Positions 23,404-31,678 of a stretch of 64,000 nt of DNA are shown here, piece after piece. The first letter of the stretch is position 1; each line of letters starts with the position of its first letter. Below the pieces are notes generated by a model, which saw nothing but the letters and a program-made list of their open reading frames with translations, was not told the DNA's origin and searched no databases. The DNA is from an uncultured Christensenella sp. (GTDB lineage: Bacteria; Bacillota; Clostridia; Christensenellales; CAG-917): NCBI GenBank assembly GCA_910584155.1, contig CAJTYG010000005.1, positions 1 to 64,000 of the forward strand. The letters are read 5' to 3'. Made by a program: the position numbers and the translations under genes.

Positions 23404-23728
23404 TACGTCGGAAATCGAACTGATTTTTGAGCGTGCAAAGCGGCTCGGCTTAAACGTGGAGCTGCAATGTGCAAGCGAGGAGCTCGGGTTTTATCCCGAT
23501 CTTGATTTTCCCGTCATCGTGGGCAAATCCGAAATCGGAGAAATGCTGCTTTATCGTGAGGACGGTGACTCGGATTTCGTGTTTACGGTAACGTACATAG
23601 GCGGCGCTTTAAAAACCGAAAAATATACACATTGGCATCCTAACGACAGCGCCCAAGCATTTGAGGATACAAAGGCGTTTATGACTAACAACAGAAAATA
23701 TTTTTTGCAGTTTGGACTTAGATTGTAA
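23393..23728 (+). CDS. Hypothetical protein overlapping acpP
   Basis: A 111-residue soluble, acidic protein with no family recognised (IELIFERAKRLGLNVELQ, HWHPNDSAQAFEDTKAF). Its ATG at 23393 lies inside the last codons of acpP (11-base overlap), so it is probably translated by re-initiation. There is no signal peptide or membrane span. The coupling hints at a role linked to ACP, but this is only inferred. Confidence 0.65.
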   Translation: MQNNTSEIELIFERAKRLGLNVELQCASEELGFYPDLDFPVIVGKSEIGEMLLYREDGDSDFVFTVTYIGGALKTEKYTHWHPNDSAQAFEDTKAFMTNNRKYFLQFGLRL

Positions 23729-23833
23729 ATTAAAAACGCACGGCTTGAAGTTGAGTTATGTCCTATAGCAAAACGGAATAATGTATATTTTCGATTATGC
23801 AGCTTAAATATGAAAGAGCGTCGGAGACTTTAG

Positions 23834-24529
23834 ATGATAGCGAGAATACGCAACGGTAACGGTTTTTATGATTCCATTGTTTTTGCGATCTACAATAACG
23901 GTTGGCGTACTAAGGCTTTAGTGTTTGACCGTAGTCTTACTTATTTGCGATTTGTTAAATTTTGGCTGCCAAGCAGAAACGTTTTTATTTACAATACTGA
24001 GAAAGAAAATTGGATAAAAAAATTTAAATCGGAAGGCTATGATTGGGTGCTTAAAAGCCTGCACGGAAAGCTTTTTAAAACTAAAATTAACAACGATATA
24101 CTCTGCAGGTGTAAAGAAGTACAGGCAAGTGTTGAGCAGTGCGAATGGTTTGAGATAAAAAACGAAAAAGATATTGACGGACTTATGTATGCGGCGTTGG
24201 ATTTTCACGATTCTTACGTCAAAAAAATGTACGCCGACGGTGATAAGCATTATGTCGTTTTTGACACTACGTGGGGTTGCGATATATTGTTTGAACTCGA
24301 CGGAAAAGTTGAAACAAGCTTGTCGGAAAACAGTGGGACAATGGTGCAGGATAATGAGTGTTTAGAAATATTAGATTCCATAATGTTTATTCAGGATGGT
24401 TTGGTTTTTTGGGTCGCTGACAATTCGTATACAAGCGCAGATGAAATACAAAAGGATAAGGATCTATATTTTTGTGCGCAAAACGTAAGATGGAAACTTA
24501 TAATTCACGATTCTAAATATGAAGAATAA
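23834..24529 (+). CDS. Hypothetical protein, DUF4085-like features uncertain
   Basis: A 231-residue soluble protein without a clear family. Notable segments are LDFHDSYVKKMYADGDKHYVVFDT and WGCDILFELDGKVE, a His/Asp-rich pair of strands also seen in small immunity-like proteins, but no assignment is made. It is rich in Trp, Tyr and Asp. It is transcribed alone after a 105-base gap. Codon use is AT-richer than the neighbouring acpP-malQ genes, which suggests recent acquisition. Confidence 0.6.
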   Translation: MIARIRNGNGFYDSIVFAIYNNGWRTKALVFDRSLTYLRFVKFWLPSRNVFIYNTEKENWIKKFKSEGYDWVLKSLHGKLFKTKINNDILCRCKEVQASVEQCEWFEIKNEKDIDGLMYAALDFHDSYVKKMYADGDKHYVVFDTTWGCDILFELDGKVETSLSENSGTMVQDNECLEILDSIMFIQDGLVFWVADNSYTSADEIQKDKDLYFCAQNVRWKLIIHDSKYEE

Positions 24530-24536
24530 TAGAAAT

Positions 24537-24557
24537 TGAAAAAAGGCGCCCTTTTTT
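24537..24557 (+). terminator. Weak terminator
   Basis: AAAAGG pairs with CCTTTT around CGC, followed by TT. Confidence 0.4.
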
Positions 24558-24653
24558 ATAATATATGTGCATTGATTTTTAATATTGAAAAAGCGTTGCA
24601 GACTACGTGGAAAAGCACGCAAAAAAATAGTTTTTATAGTTTTAGCTGAAATG

Positions 24654-24985
24654 TCTGGATTGCTTCGGCGGTAGCCTCGCAATGACGGGCGAGAAAATCG
24701 GCGTCTTTGGCTTGCGATTGTTTGCAATTTCTTTTTTGCACTTTGAGAAAGGTGTGAAACAAAGTATGATAATGTAGCTGTCAAACATTTCTGCAAACAA
24801 TCGGTGGTCTGACTTGATTTTCTCGCTGCTACCGCACAAGTTAAAACTGCGCTACACACTTCCACGTAAATGGCTGTAGGTCATCTCGCTCAATTTCATT
24901 CGCTTGTTTTAGCTTGTTTGGTGACAATCCCCTCACCGCTCCGCTTATGCTATGCGGAGCTCCCCTTACTAATGGGAGCCATAAT
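24654..24985. repeat. Composite interspersed repeat, copy 2, with two long hairpins
   Basis: No gene is seen in 24530-25223. The block repeats the order seen at 14305-14684: GGATTGCTTCGGCGG..CGCAATGACG (24654-24688); hairpin 1 with outer stem GCGAGAAAATC (24689-24699) against 24816-24826 and inner stem GATTGTTTGCA (24716-24726) perfectly paired with 24792-24802; hairpin 2, 24837-24847 with 24906-24916; then GACAATCCCCTC..GGGAGCCATAAT (24923-24985). A partial end piece lies at 25012-25043 and another simple copy at 25092-25125. Confidence 0.75.
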
Positions 24986-25128
24986 ATGGATTGTTTGCTT
25001 TATACGTCGTGTTTACTAAGGGGAGCCATAATAGGGCATGAGAAGCAATAATTTCGTTTGTTATTGCTTCATCACTTGTAATGACGGACGGTCTGGATTG
25101 CTTCGGCAATAGCCTCGTAATGACGAAC

Positions 25129-25156
25129 AAAAACCGCCTTATTCAGGCGGTTTTTT
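25129..25156. terminator. Bidirectional terminator
   Basis: AAACCGCC pairs with GGCGGTTT around a seven-base loop, with T-runs on both strands. On the minus strand it ends the gene at 25224. Confidence 0.7.
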
Positions 25157-25223
25157 AAGTAAAGATATTTGTTTTACTTGCAAAACAGAAAGTTTAACCG
25201 TCATAAACGGTTGAATAAAGTGC

Positions 25224-25688
25224 TTATACGTCCATAAGATAGTCCCAGTTTGCCAAATTGGGCGTGGTGCCTTGCATAAAGGCGTTGAACACATTTATCA
25301 TAGCGGCAAGAGACATTGTTTGGTTGTAGATGTGCAAAAGCGTTTCGCCTTTTACTGTTTCCTGAACCTGCATTTCCACATGTACAGTGTTTGCGGCACG
25401 GTCGTAGCTTGTCGCTTGGAAAAATGTTACGTTGTTTATGGGCGTGCCGCTTTCAAGAATTATAAAGTTTTCTTCCGAACGCTTAAGCACCTCTATGCTC
25501 ATTTCGAGCTGCTGTGCGGTCGGCTCAACGTATTCGCAGTGTCCGTTTGCCGCAGAAACGTCCTCTGAAGTCAGAAGAAATCGGAATGACTTTGGTGCTT
25601 CTTGGGGCATTGCGGGCGCAGACATTTGCGGCTCGACTGTTGATTGCGGTTGCGGTTGATTTTTCTTTTTACCGAAATTGAAACACAT
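25224..25688 (-). CDS. Hypothetical soluble protein
   Basis: A 154-residue protein not assigned to a family. A flexible Gln/Pro/Ala-rich N-terminus (residues 8-32) is followed by a compact region: FRFLLTSEDVSAANGHCEYVEP, EVLKRSEENFIILES, AANTVHVEMQVQE. There is no signal or membrane span. The Shine-Dalgarno is GAGGTGAAG. It could be transcribed from the leu-type operon upstream (gap of 32 bases) or alone. Confidence 0.6.
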   Translation of the reverse strand: MCFNFGKKKNQPQPQSTVEPQMSAPAMPQEAPKSFRFLLTSEDVSAANGHCEYVEPTAQQLEMSIEVLKRSEENFIILESGTPINNVTFFQATSYDRAANTVHVEMQVQETVKGETLLHIYNQTMSLAAMINVFNAFMQGTTPNLANWDYLMDV

Positions 25689-25720
25689 ACTTCACCTCAT
25701 ATTTTTACGCCGCAGGCGTA

Positions 25721-26713
25721 TTAGTTTAGATTTTTTAATATTTCACATATAAATTGCTCGCTTGTTGAGCAGGCTTTTGCTTTCGAGATGGCTTGAAGCA
25801 GATTGTCGGCTTCGCTGCCCATATTAAAGGAGTGGCGCAGCATAAGCGCAACGGAAAGCATAAGACCTGTAAGGTCGTTTGCGAGGTAGCTCATTCTGCC
25901 GTATACGCCGAGCGGCGTGTCGCCTACGTAGGCTACGGGCAGGGCGGTGGGCACAAGGTGCAGGGCGTGCACCGCTACGCTTGAAAGGTCGTCGGCAAAC
26001 TGGCGGGCGCATAGCAGTACGTCTTGCGATAAGCCGACGTTTTCGCTCAGCATTTTGGCTATGAAGTCGCCCGTTTCTAAAGCGTCAAGATGTACCGAGA
26101 GGTAGTCCTCGTTGATGTCGGTGACGATTTTTCGCCATAGCTTTGAGGTATTGAGCTTGCTCGCCTTGTCTACAAGACTTAGCGTACGCCATGAGGACGG
26201 CTCGCCGCCATTCTTTTCGGGATCGCTTGCACCGTCGATATCCGCAAGCTCGTAGGCAATACGGGCGGTGCGCTCTATTTCGAGCTCGCCATAGCAGTCC
26301 TCGTCAAAGGCTTCACGTCCGAACGGCTGCCGTGTGCGGAAACCATTGCTGCCGCTGTAAATGCCACCGAGGGCGTCGGACACCATATAGAAATCTACAG
26401 GCTCTGCGGTCTTAGTATCAACGCCTAAGAAATGACATATTTTTGTGTGAAGTCCAAACGCTTTTATGAGATTTGTATATAAGAAATCGGCAAATCCGTC
26501 GTTTATTGAGCCGAGCAAAATTGCGTGGGCTGATTTAACGCTGTCCATTTTTGCGGCAGGCTCGGCGGGCGTAAATATGTCGCCTATGGCGTGGGGCTCA
26601 AGCTCAAAGCATACGCCTCGCTTTTGCGCTATTTTGTCGAGAACCGCTTTTATTAGCGGAATATATCCGTCCGAGGCGGGCGACTGTCCTATAATCGCTA
26701 TAGTGTATTTCAC
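25721..26713 (-). CDS. Degenerate 3-isopropylmalate dehydrogenase-like protein
   Basis: A 330-residue member of the isocitrate/isopropylmalate dehydrogenase fold, strongly diverged. Recognisable elements are AHAILLGSINDG, DALGGIYSGSNG, YGELEIERTARIAYELA and TLSLVDKASKLNTSKLWR with the catalytic Lys. The N-terminal glycine turn GDGIGPE is replaced by GQSPASDGYIP, the Arg-containing LYANLRP segment by GLHTKICHFLG, and the metal-binding GDILSD by ADDLSS. Its ATG overlaps the cimA stop (ATGA), so it is expressed with leuA and cimA. It may act on a different 2-hydroxyacid or have lost oxidative decarboxylation. Confidence 0.7.
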   Translation of the reverse strand: MKYTIAIIGQSPASDGYIPLIKAVLDKIAQKRGVCFELEPHAIGDIFTPAEPAAKMDSVKSAHAILLGSINDGFADFLYTNLIKAFGLHTKICHFLGVDTKTAEPVDFYMVSDALGGIYSGSNGFRTRQPFGREAFDEDCYGELEIERTARIAYELADIDGASDPEKNGGEPSSWRTLSLVDKASKLNTSKLWRKIVTDINEDYLSVHLDALETGDFIAKMLSENVGLSQDVLLCARQFADDLSSVAVHALHLVPTALPVAYVGDTPLGVYGRMSYLANDLTGLMLSVALMLRHSFNMGSEADNLLQAISKAKACSTSEQFICEILKNLN

Positions 26714-28248
26714 GCCCGACCTCCGCCGTTGAGCTTATATTCAAAGCTATCCTTAAGCGCTATCCAACTCGCTTCGATGACGTCGGTGGAAACGCCGACC
26801 GTAGTCCAACTGTCCTTGCCGTCCGTAGAAGTTATGAGCACCCGTACCATTGCGCCCGTTGCCGAGGCAAAGTCCAAAACACGTACCTTATAGTCGGAAA
26901 GCGTGATGCTTGCTATCTGCGGATAGCAACGTGTAAGCGCATCTCTCAGTGCGGCGTCAAGCGCATTGACAGGTCCGTTGCCGTTGCGCTTTGCGGACGT
27001 CACTGTGTCGCCTACCTTTATGCTGACCTCGGCGGCGCTTATTCCGTCGGGCTGACTTTCCTTGATGTCGTATCCGACAAGCTCGAATGACGGCGTATAC
27101 GTGCCGAGCAACCGCTTTGCCAAAAGCGAAAAGCTGCCGTCCGCCGTGTCGAATTGAAAGCCGTCCTTCTCGAGCTGCTTTATTTTGTCAAGTATCTGTT
27201 TGGTTTGCGGGCTAAGCCTGTCTACGTCGGGTATGAGCTCCTGCAGCTTGTAGGACACTGCGCTGCGCCCCGAAACCTCGCTCAAAATGAGACGGTGTTC
27301 GTTGCCGACAGAGGCAGGGGATATGTGCTCGAAGCTGTGCTCGTCCTTGAGCACGGCGTCCACGTGCATACCCGCCTTGTGGGCAAACGCAAATGCGCCT
27401 ACGTACGGCATACTGCTTTGAAGCCCTATGTTTGCTATCTCGGCAATGCTGTGCGCCGTAGACGTGAGCTTTTTTAGGTCGCAGCCGCAGTCTACGTGCA
27501 TTTTGAGCTGCAGATTTGCGATGACTGTGCAAAGACTTGCGTTGCCGCACCTCTCGCCAAAGCCCAAAAACGTGCCTTGTACGTGCGTTGCGCCCGCCTG
27601 CACTGCCATAAGCGAGCAGGCTACAGCCATGCCGCAATCGTCGTGGGCGTGTATGCCCACTCTGATATCCTTGGGCAAAAACGCTACGGCTTCCTTTACT
27701 GCGTCGTATATCTGCCACGGCATTGTGCCGCCGTTTGTGTCGCAAAGCACTACTGTGTCCGCACCCGCCTGTACGGCGACTTCAAGCACCTTTAAAGCAT
27801 AGGCGGCGTCATAAAGATAGCCGTCGAAAAAGTGCTCCGCATCGAATATGACACGCCTGCCGTTTGAGCGCAGATAGCGCACGCTGTCGGCGATTATATT
27901 CAGATTTTCATCTGTGCTTACGCCGAGCACTCTTTTTGCCTGCCTGCCGTCCGCCTTGCCGAATACGCATACGGTGCTTGTGTTTGCATCTAAAACGTCG
28001 TTTAAAGCTTCGTCGTTTTGGACGTTTTTGTCCCTGTGCCGTGTGGCGCTGAATGCCACGAGCCTTTCGCTGCTCACGGCTTTGAAAAACTCTCTGTCCT
28101 TTGGATTTGCCACTCCGCTTTCGATAAGCGATATGCCAAAGCCGTCAAGCAGTTTAAATATGCTTGCTCTGTCACACTGCGAGAAGTTTATCCCCACAGC
28201 CTGAGCGCCGTCACGCAGCGTTGTATCTAAAAACTCTATTTTACTCAT
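26710..28248 (-). CDS. cimA: (R)-citramalate synthase-type acyltransferase
   Basis: A 512-residue enzyme of the isopropylmalate/homocitrate synthase family in the citramalate synthase branch (TIGR00977 type). The TIM barrel starts with FLDTTLRDGAQAVGINFS, contains VVLCDTNGGTMPWQ and the metal His pair in GIHAHDDCGMAVA, followed by GFGERCGNASL. The C-terminal regulatory LeuA dimer domain covers about residues 390-512. It condenses acetyl-CoA with pyruvate to citramalate, a threonine-independent route to isoleucine. It lies 36 bases after leuA. Confidence 0.87.
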   Translation of the reverse strand: MSKIEFLDTTLRDGAQAVGINFSQCDRASIFKLLDGFGISLIESGVANPKDREFFKAVSSERLVAFSATRHRDKNVQNDEALNDVLDANTSTVCVFGKADGRQAKRVLGVSTDENLNIIADSVRYLRSNGRRVIFDAEHFFDGYLYDAAYALKVLEVAVQAGADTVVLCDTNGGTMPWQIYDAVKEAVAFLPKDIRVGIHAHDDCGMAVACSLMAVQAGATHVQGTFLGFGERCGNASLCTVIANLQLKMHVDCGCDLKKLTSTAHSIAEIANIGLQSSMPYVGAFAFAHKAGMHVDAVLKDEHSFEHISPASVGNEHRLILSEVSGRSAVSYKLQELIPDVDRLSPQTKQILDKIKQLEKDGFQFDTADGSFSLLAKRLLGTYTPSFELVGYDIKESQPDGISAAEVSIKVGDTVTSAKRNGNGPVNALDAALRDALTRCYPQIASITLSDYKVRVLDFASATGAMVRVLITSTDGKDSWTTVGVSTDVIEASWIALKDSFEYKLNGGGRA

Positions 28249-28284
28249 CCGTTTTATACCGATAAAGTGCCTTTTTTTGCTTAT

Positions 28285-29802
28285 TCAGCAGCTTTCATAC
28301 TGCAGCAGCTTGTTTATTGCGTCCACGTAGGCGATGAGCGACGCTTCCAAAACGTCGGTCGAAATGCCTTTGCCTGTCGATTGATTTTTGCCGTCCGTCA
28401 GCTTTACGCTTGCCTCGCCGAGTGCGTCCTTGCCCTCGGTCACGGCGTGCACCTGATAGTCCGAAAGCCTGAAGTTTAAGCCCGTTGCGGAGCTTATCGC
28501 CTTAAAGCCTGCGTCGATAGGTCCGTCGCCGCTCATTCTGTCGCCGATAAGCTTGCCGTCCGCCTCGAGCGTGACTGAAGCCGACGCACTGTTTTTAAAT
28601 GCGGATATTTCATAATTTTTGAGCGCATAGGTGCGCTTTACGATACGCCTCGTGTAGCCTGCAAGCAGCGCTTCTATGTCCGCCCTTTGCAACGTCTTTT
28701 TGCGCTCCGCAAGCGATTTGTAAAGAGGGAACACGCTGTCAATCTGTTCGTCGGTGAGGGCGTAGCCCATTTCGGATATGCTTTCCTTAAAGGCGTGCTT
28801 GCCGCTGTGCTTGCCGAGCAGCAGGGCGTTTTGCGGAATGCCTACGTCCTCGGGCTTTATTATCTCATAGGTCGCCTTGTCCTGCAATATCCCGTGCTGA
28901 TGTATGCCCGACTCGTGCACGAATGCGTTTGCGCCTATCACCGCCTTGTTGGGCGAGGGCTTTATGCCTATGACGCTCGACACGAGCTTTGAGGTGCGAT
29001 AAATGCGCTTTGTGTCTATGCCCGTCGTGAGCCCGAAAAAATCTGCTCTTGTTTTGAGCGCCATTACGACTTCCTCAAGCGGGGCGTTGCCTGCACGCTC
29101 GCCGATGCCGTTCACGGTACATTCTATTTGCCGTGCGCCCGCACGCACACCTGCGAGAGAATTTGCCACCGCCATACCGAGGTCGTTGTGGCAGTGCATC
29201 GATATCACTGCGTTTTGTATGCCTTGCACCTCGTCGCTTATGCGGCGCACCATATTTTCTATCTCGTCGGGCGTGGCGTAGCCTGTGGTGTCGGGCAGGT
29301 TTATAGTTGTTGCGCCTGCGCTCACTGCGGTCTTAGCCGCTTTTATCAGAAAGCCGAGCGGTGTGCGTGAGGCGTCCTCAAAGCTGAATTCCACATCGTT
29401 TACAAGCGTGCGTGTATAGCGTGTATATTCGTCGATAATTTCAAGACAGCGCTCCTCGGATATTTTCAGCTTGCTGCGAAGATGTATGGGCGACGTTGCG
29501 ATGAAGATGTGTATGCGGGGGCTTACGGCGTGCTTTACCGCCTCATAGGTTTTGTCTATGTCCTCTTTTTTGCAGCGGCAAAGCCCTGCCACCGTCGCAC
29601 GCTTGCAGACTGCCGCTATAGCCCTCACTGCCTCGAATTCGCCCTCGCTCGCTGCGGGGAAGCCCGCTTCGATGACGTCTACGCCGAGCGCCTCGAGAGC
29701 TTCGGCGATGTCGAGCTTTTCGGACAGGTGCATACTGCAGCCGGGGGATTGCTCCCCGTCACGCAGGGTAGTGTCAAAAATGATGACCTTGTTTTTGTCC
29801 AT
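28285..29802 (-). CDS. leuA: 2-isopropylmalate synthase
   Basis: A 505-residue LeuA that condenses acetyl-CoA with 2-ketoisovalerate, the first step of leucine synthesis. Motifs: FDTTLRDGEQSPGCSM, DVIEAGFPAASEGEFEAV, NLPDTTGYATP, SMHCHNDLGMAVANSL, VNGIGERAGNAPLEE, ANAFVHESGIHQHG. The last ~120 residues are the leucine-sensing domain. It heads the minus-strand operon leuA-cimA-leuB-like. leuC and leuD are not in the window. Confidence 0.95.
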   Translation of the reverse strand: MDKNKVIIFDTTLRDGEQSPGCSMHLSEKLDIAEALEALGVDVIEAGFPAASEGEFEAVRAIAAVCKRATVAGLCRCKKEDIDKTYEAVKHAVSPRIHIFIATSPIHLRSKLKISEERCLEIIDEYTRYTRTLVNDVEFSFEDASRTPLGFLIKAAKTAVSAGATTINLPDTTGYATPDEIENMVRRISDEVQGIQNAVISMHCHNDLGMAVANSLAGVRAGARQIECTVNGIGERAGNAPLEEVVMALKTRADFFGLTTGIDTKRIYRTSKLVSSVIGIKPSPNKAVIGANAFVHESGIHQHGILQDKATYEIIKPEDVGIPQNALLLGKHSGKHAFKESISEMGYALTDEQIDSVFPLYKSLAERKKTLQRADIEALLAGYTRRIVKRTYALKNYEISAFKNSASASVTLEADGKLIGDRMSGDGPIDAGFKAISSATGLNFRLSDYQVHAVTEGKDALGEASVKLTDGKNQSTGKGISTDVLEASLIAYVDAINKLLQYESC

Positions 29803-29840
29803 AAGCGCCCGTCCTTGAGTGATTTTTGTTATAAGCTTTA

Positions 29841-29868
29841 TGATATATCAAATATTTTACACCGTCAA
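29841..29868 (-). promoter_or_regulatory. Promoter of the leuA operon
   Basis: On the minus strand TTGACG (29868-29863) with AT-rich -10 candidates (TATATC/TATCAT) 15-17 bases downstream. No T-box or leader peptide was seen in the short leader. Confidence 0.45.
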
Positions 29869-29944
29869 TTTAAAAATAAAGCGCATTTTTGGGCACAGCT
29901 TTATGCGTGCGGTGGCGGAAAGAACGATTTTATACATAAAATTT

Positions 29945-30033
29945 ACGCATAATTGCATAAAATCTGCATAAAAGCATAAATTTTTGATTAAAATAAAAAA
30001 ATTTTGAAATTTTATGCAAAAACAGTTGCATTA
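29945..30033. promoter_or_regulatory. Cluster of GCATAA motifs in the divergent leuA / ABC transporter region
   Basis: Four direct GCATAA copies (29947, 29955, 29966, 29974) are followed by an inverted pair TTTATGC (30011) and TTGCATTAA (30027). It lies between two divergently transcribed amino acid operons and resembles a multi-site operator. The regulator is unknown. Confidence 0.45.
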
Positions 30034-30054
30034 AATTTTTTAAAGTGATAGTAT
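30026..30054 (+). promoter_or_regulatory. Promoter of the amino acid ABC importer
   Basis: TTGCAT at 30026-30031, a 17-base spacer and TAGTAT at 30049-30054. Confidence 0.5.
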
Positions 30055-30099
30055 AACGTCACAAAATAAAAAACAGCCTTTACGGCGAGGAGAGATTAT

Positions 30100-30924
30100 A
30101 TGAAAAAAGCTTTTAAAATTTTAACTGCGATACTGTGCGTTGCCGTTATAGTCGGCGCTTGCTGCGCACTCGTCGCCTGTAACAATGATAAGACGGGACT
30201 TGAGGACGGCATGCTCAACGTCGCAACAAACTGCGAATTCGATCCGTTTGAATTCCTTGACGACGACGGAAAGCCTACGGGTATAGATATGGAAATCATG
30301 AAAGCTATTGCCGATGAGCTTGGCGTAAGTCTTCAAATAAAAGATATGGATTTTAATTCCGTCGTAGGTGCGGTTGGCGAAGGCGCACAGGACGTTGCGG
30401 CTGCGGGACTTACGATAACAGGTGAGCGTTTGGAATCGGTTGATTTTACAAAACACTATTTCAGCGCAAGTCAAGTTGTCATTGCAAAGACAAATGATCC
30501 TATCCTTGCTCTTACAACCGTTGCGGATATCGAAGCTATGCTTGCAGGCAAGACCATCGGCGTGCAAAACGGCACAACGGGTTATGCATATGCTTCGGGC
30601 GATTCCGATGATTTTGACGGCGTGACCGATCCCGAAAAAGTAAAGGGCTTTACAAGCGGTGCTTTGGCTGTGACCGCTATGCTCAACGGACAGGTAGATT
30701 ACGTCATCATCGACGCAGTGCCGGCAGCTAAGCTCGTTGAGGCAAACGCAGGTACGGCGGCATCAACCGTAGTTCTCACTCAGGAGCAATATGCCTTTGC
30801 GGTGAAGAAGGGCAATAAAGAGCTGCTTGACAAAATCAACGCCGCACTCGACAAGCTTATGGCAAACGGCACTATCAAGGCTATCTTCGATAAGTACGAG
30901 GTTGACAACGACTTAGTGGCATAA
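30100..30924 (+). CDS. Polar amino acid ABC transporter substrate-binding lipoprotein
   Basis: A 274-residue lipoprotein: signal peptide with lipobox LVAC (Cys27), then a family 3 solute-binding domain (LNVATNCEFDPFEFLDDDGKPTGIDMEIMKAIADEL in segments, DFNSVVGAVGEGAQDVAAAGLTIT, TGYAYA, VDYVIIDAVPA). This family binds glutamine, cystine, arginine or similar amino acids. Start at 30100 after GAGGAGAG. It is the first gene of a three-gene importer operon. Confidence 0.9.
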   Translation: MKKAFKILTAILCVAVIVGACCALVACNNDKTGLEDGMLNVATNCEFDPFEFLDDDGKPTGIDMEIMKAIADELGVSLQIKDMDFNSVVGAVGEGAQDVAAAGLTITGERLESVDFTKHYFSASQVVIAKTNDPILALTTVADIEAMLAGKTIGVQNGTTGYAYASGDSDDFDGVTDPEKVKGFTSGALAVTAMLNGQVDYVIIDAVPAAKLVEANAGTAASTVVLTQEQYAFAVKKGNKELLDKINAALDKLMANGTIKAIFDKYEVDNDLVA

Positions 30925-30928
30925 GGAT

Positions 30929-31678
30929 ATGTGGGACAACTTTTTTGAGAAATTTGGTACGGTCATAACCAAATATCATATGCAATTATTATCAGGGTTG
31001 GGAAACACCCTGATAATTGCGTTATCGGCATTTTTGATAGGCGTGCTTTTGGGCACGCTTATTGCGGTAATCAAGGTAGTGCCGAAGTATAACAACTGGT
31101 TTTTGAAGATACTTGACAGGATATGCGACGTGTACGTCACTATCGTCAGAGGCACGCCTATCGTCGTGCAGCTGCTGCTGATGTATTTCGGACTGCTTGC
31201 GCAATCTGCGCTCACTCACTCTACGGGCGGAACGCTGTTTATAGCTATACTCGTTTTCGGGCTGAACAGCGCAGCATATCAGTCGGAATTTATCAGAGGC
31301 TCGCTGCTGTCCATTGACAAGGGACAGATGGAGGCGGGACGTGCGCTTGGAATGTCATACTCCGCAACGATGATGAGGGTGGTCATTCCGCAGGCGGCAA
31401 AGAACGTCGTGCCGACTATGGGCAACGAGCTTATCACGCTTTTGAAGGACACATCCGTTGCGGGCTACATTACCGTGATAGACGTGACGTTTGCGGTGCA
31501 GCGTATCGTGGCAAGAAACTATATGGCGCTTGTGGATTATATGATTCTGGCGGTGATATATCTTGTCATAGTGCTCATCGTAACGGTGATTTTGAAGCTC
31601 ATCGAAAAGCGTCTGCGCAAGAGCGAAAACAACGTCATCGTAAGAAAGGGGCTGTTTTCAAAGAGAGGTGCAAAATGA
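30929..31678 (+). CDS. Polar amino acid ABC transporter permease
   Basis: A 249-residue HisM/GlnP-type inner membrane subunit with about five spans. It has the N-terminal GLGNTLIIALSAFLIG, the middle VRGTPIVVQLLLMYFGLL and the EAA loop EAGRALGMSYSATMMRVVIPQA that contacts the ATPase. It begins four bases after the binding protein gene and overlaps the ATPase gene by four bases. Confidence 0.92.
   Translation: MWDNFFEKFGTVITKYHMQLLSGLGNTLIIALSAFLIGVLLGTLIAVIKVVPKYNNWFLKILDRICDVYVTIVRGTPIVVQLLLMYFGLLAQSALTHSTGGTLFIAILVFGLNSAAYQSEFIRGSLLSIDKGQMEAGRALGMSYSATMMRVVIPQAAKNVVPTMGNELITLLKDTSVAGYITVIDVTFAVQRIVARNYMALVDYMILAVIYLVIVLIVTVILKLIEKRLRKSENNVIVRKGLFSKRGAK

Noticed and set aside
24464..24865. 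Minus-strand frames through the composite repeat
   Set aside because: They translate interspersed repeat DNA (the usual RLPPKQSRH-type shadow) and have no start signals.
25721..26713. Pseudogene call for the leuB-like gene
   Set aside because: The frame is full length, undisturbed and coupled to cimA; divergence of motifs alone does not show loss of function.
29803..29900. Leucine leader peptide or T-box for leuA
   Set aside because: No run of leucine codons, terminator hairpin or T-box motif was found in the short leader.
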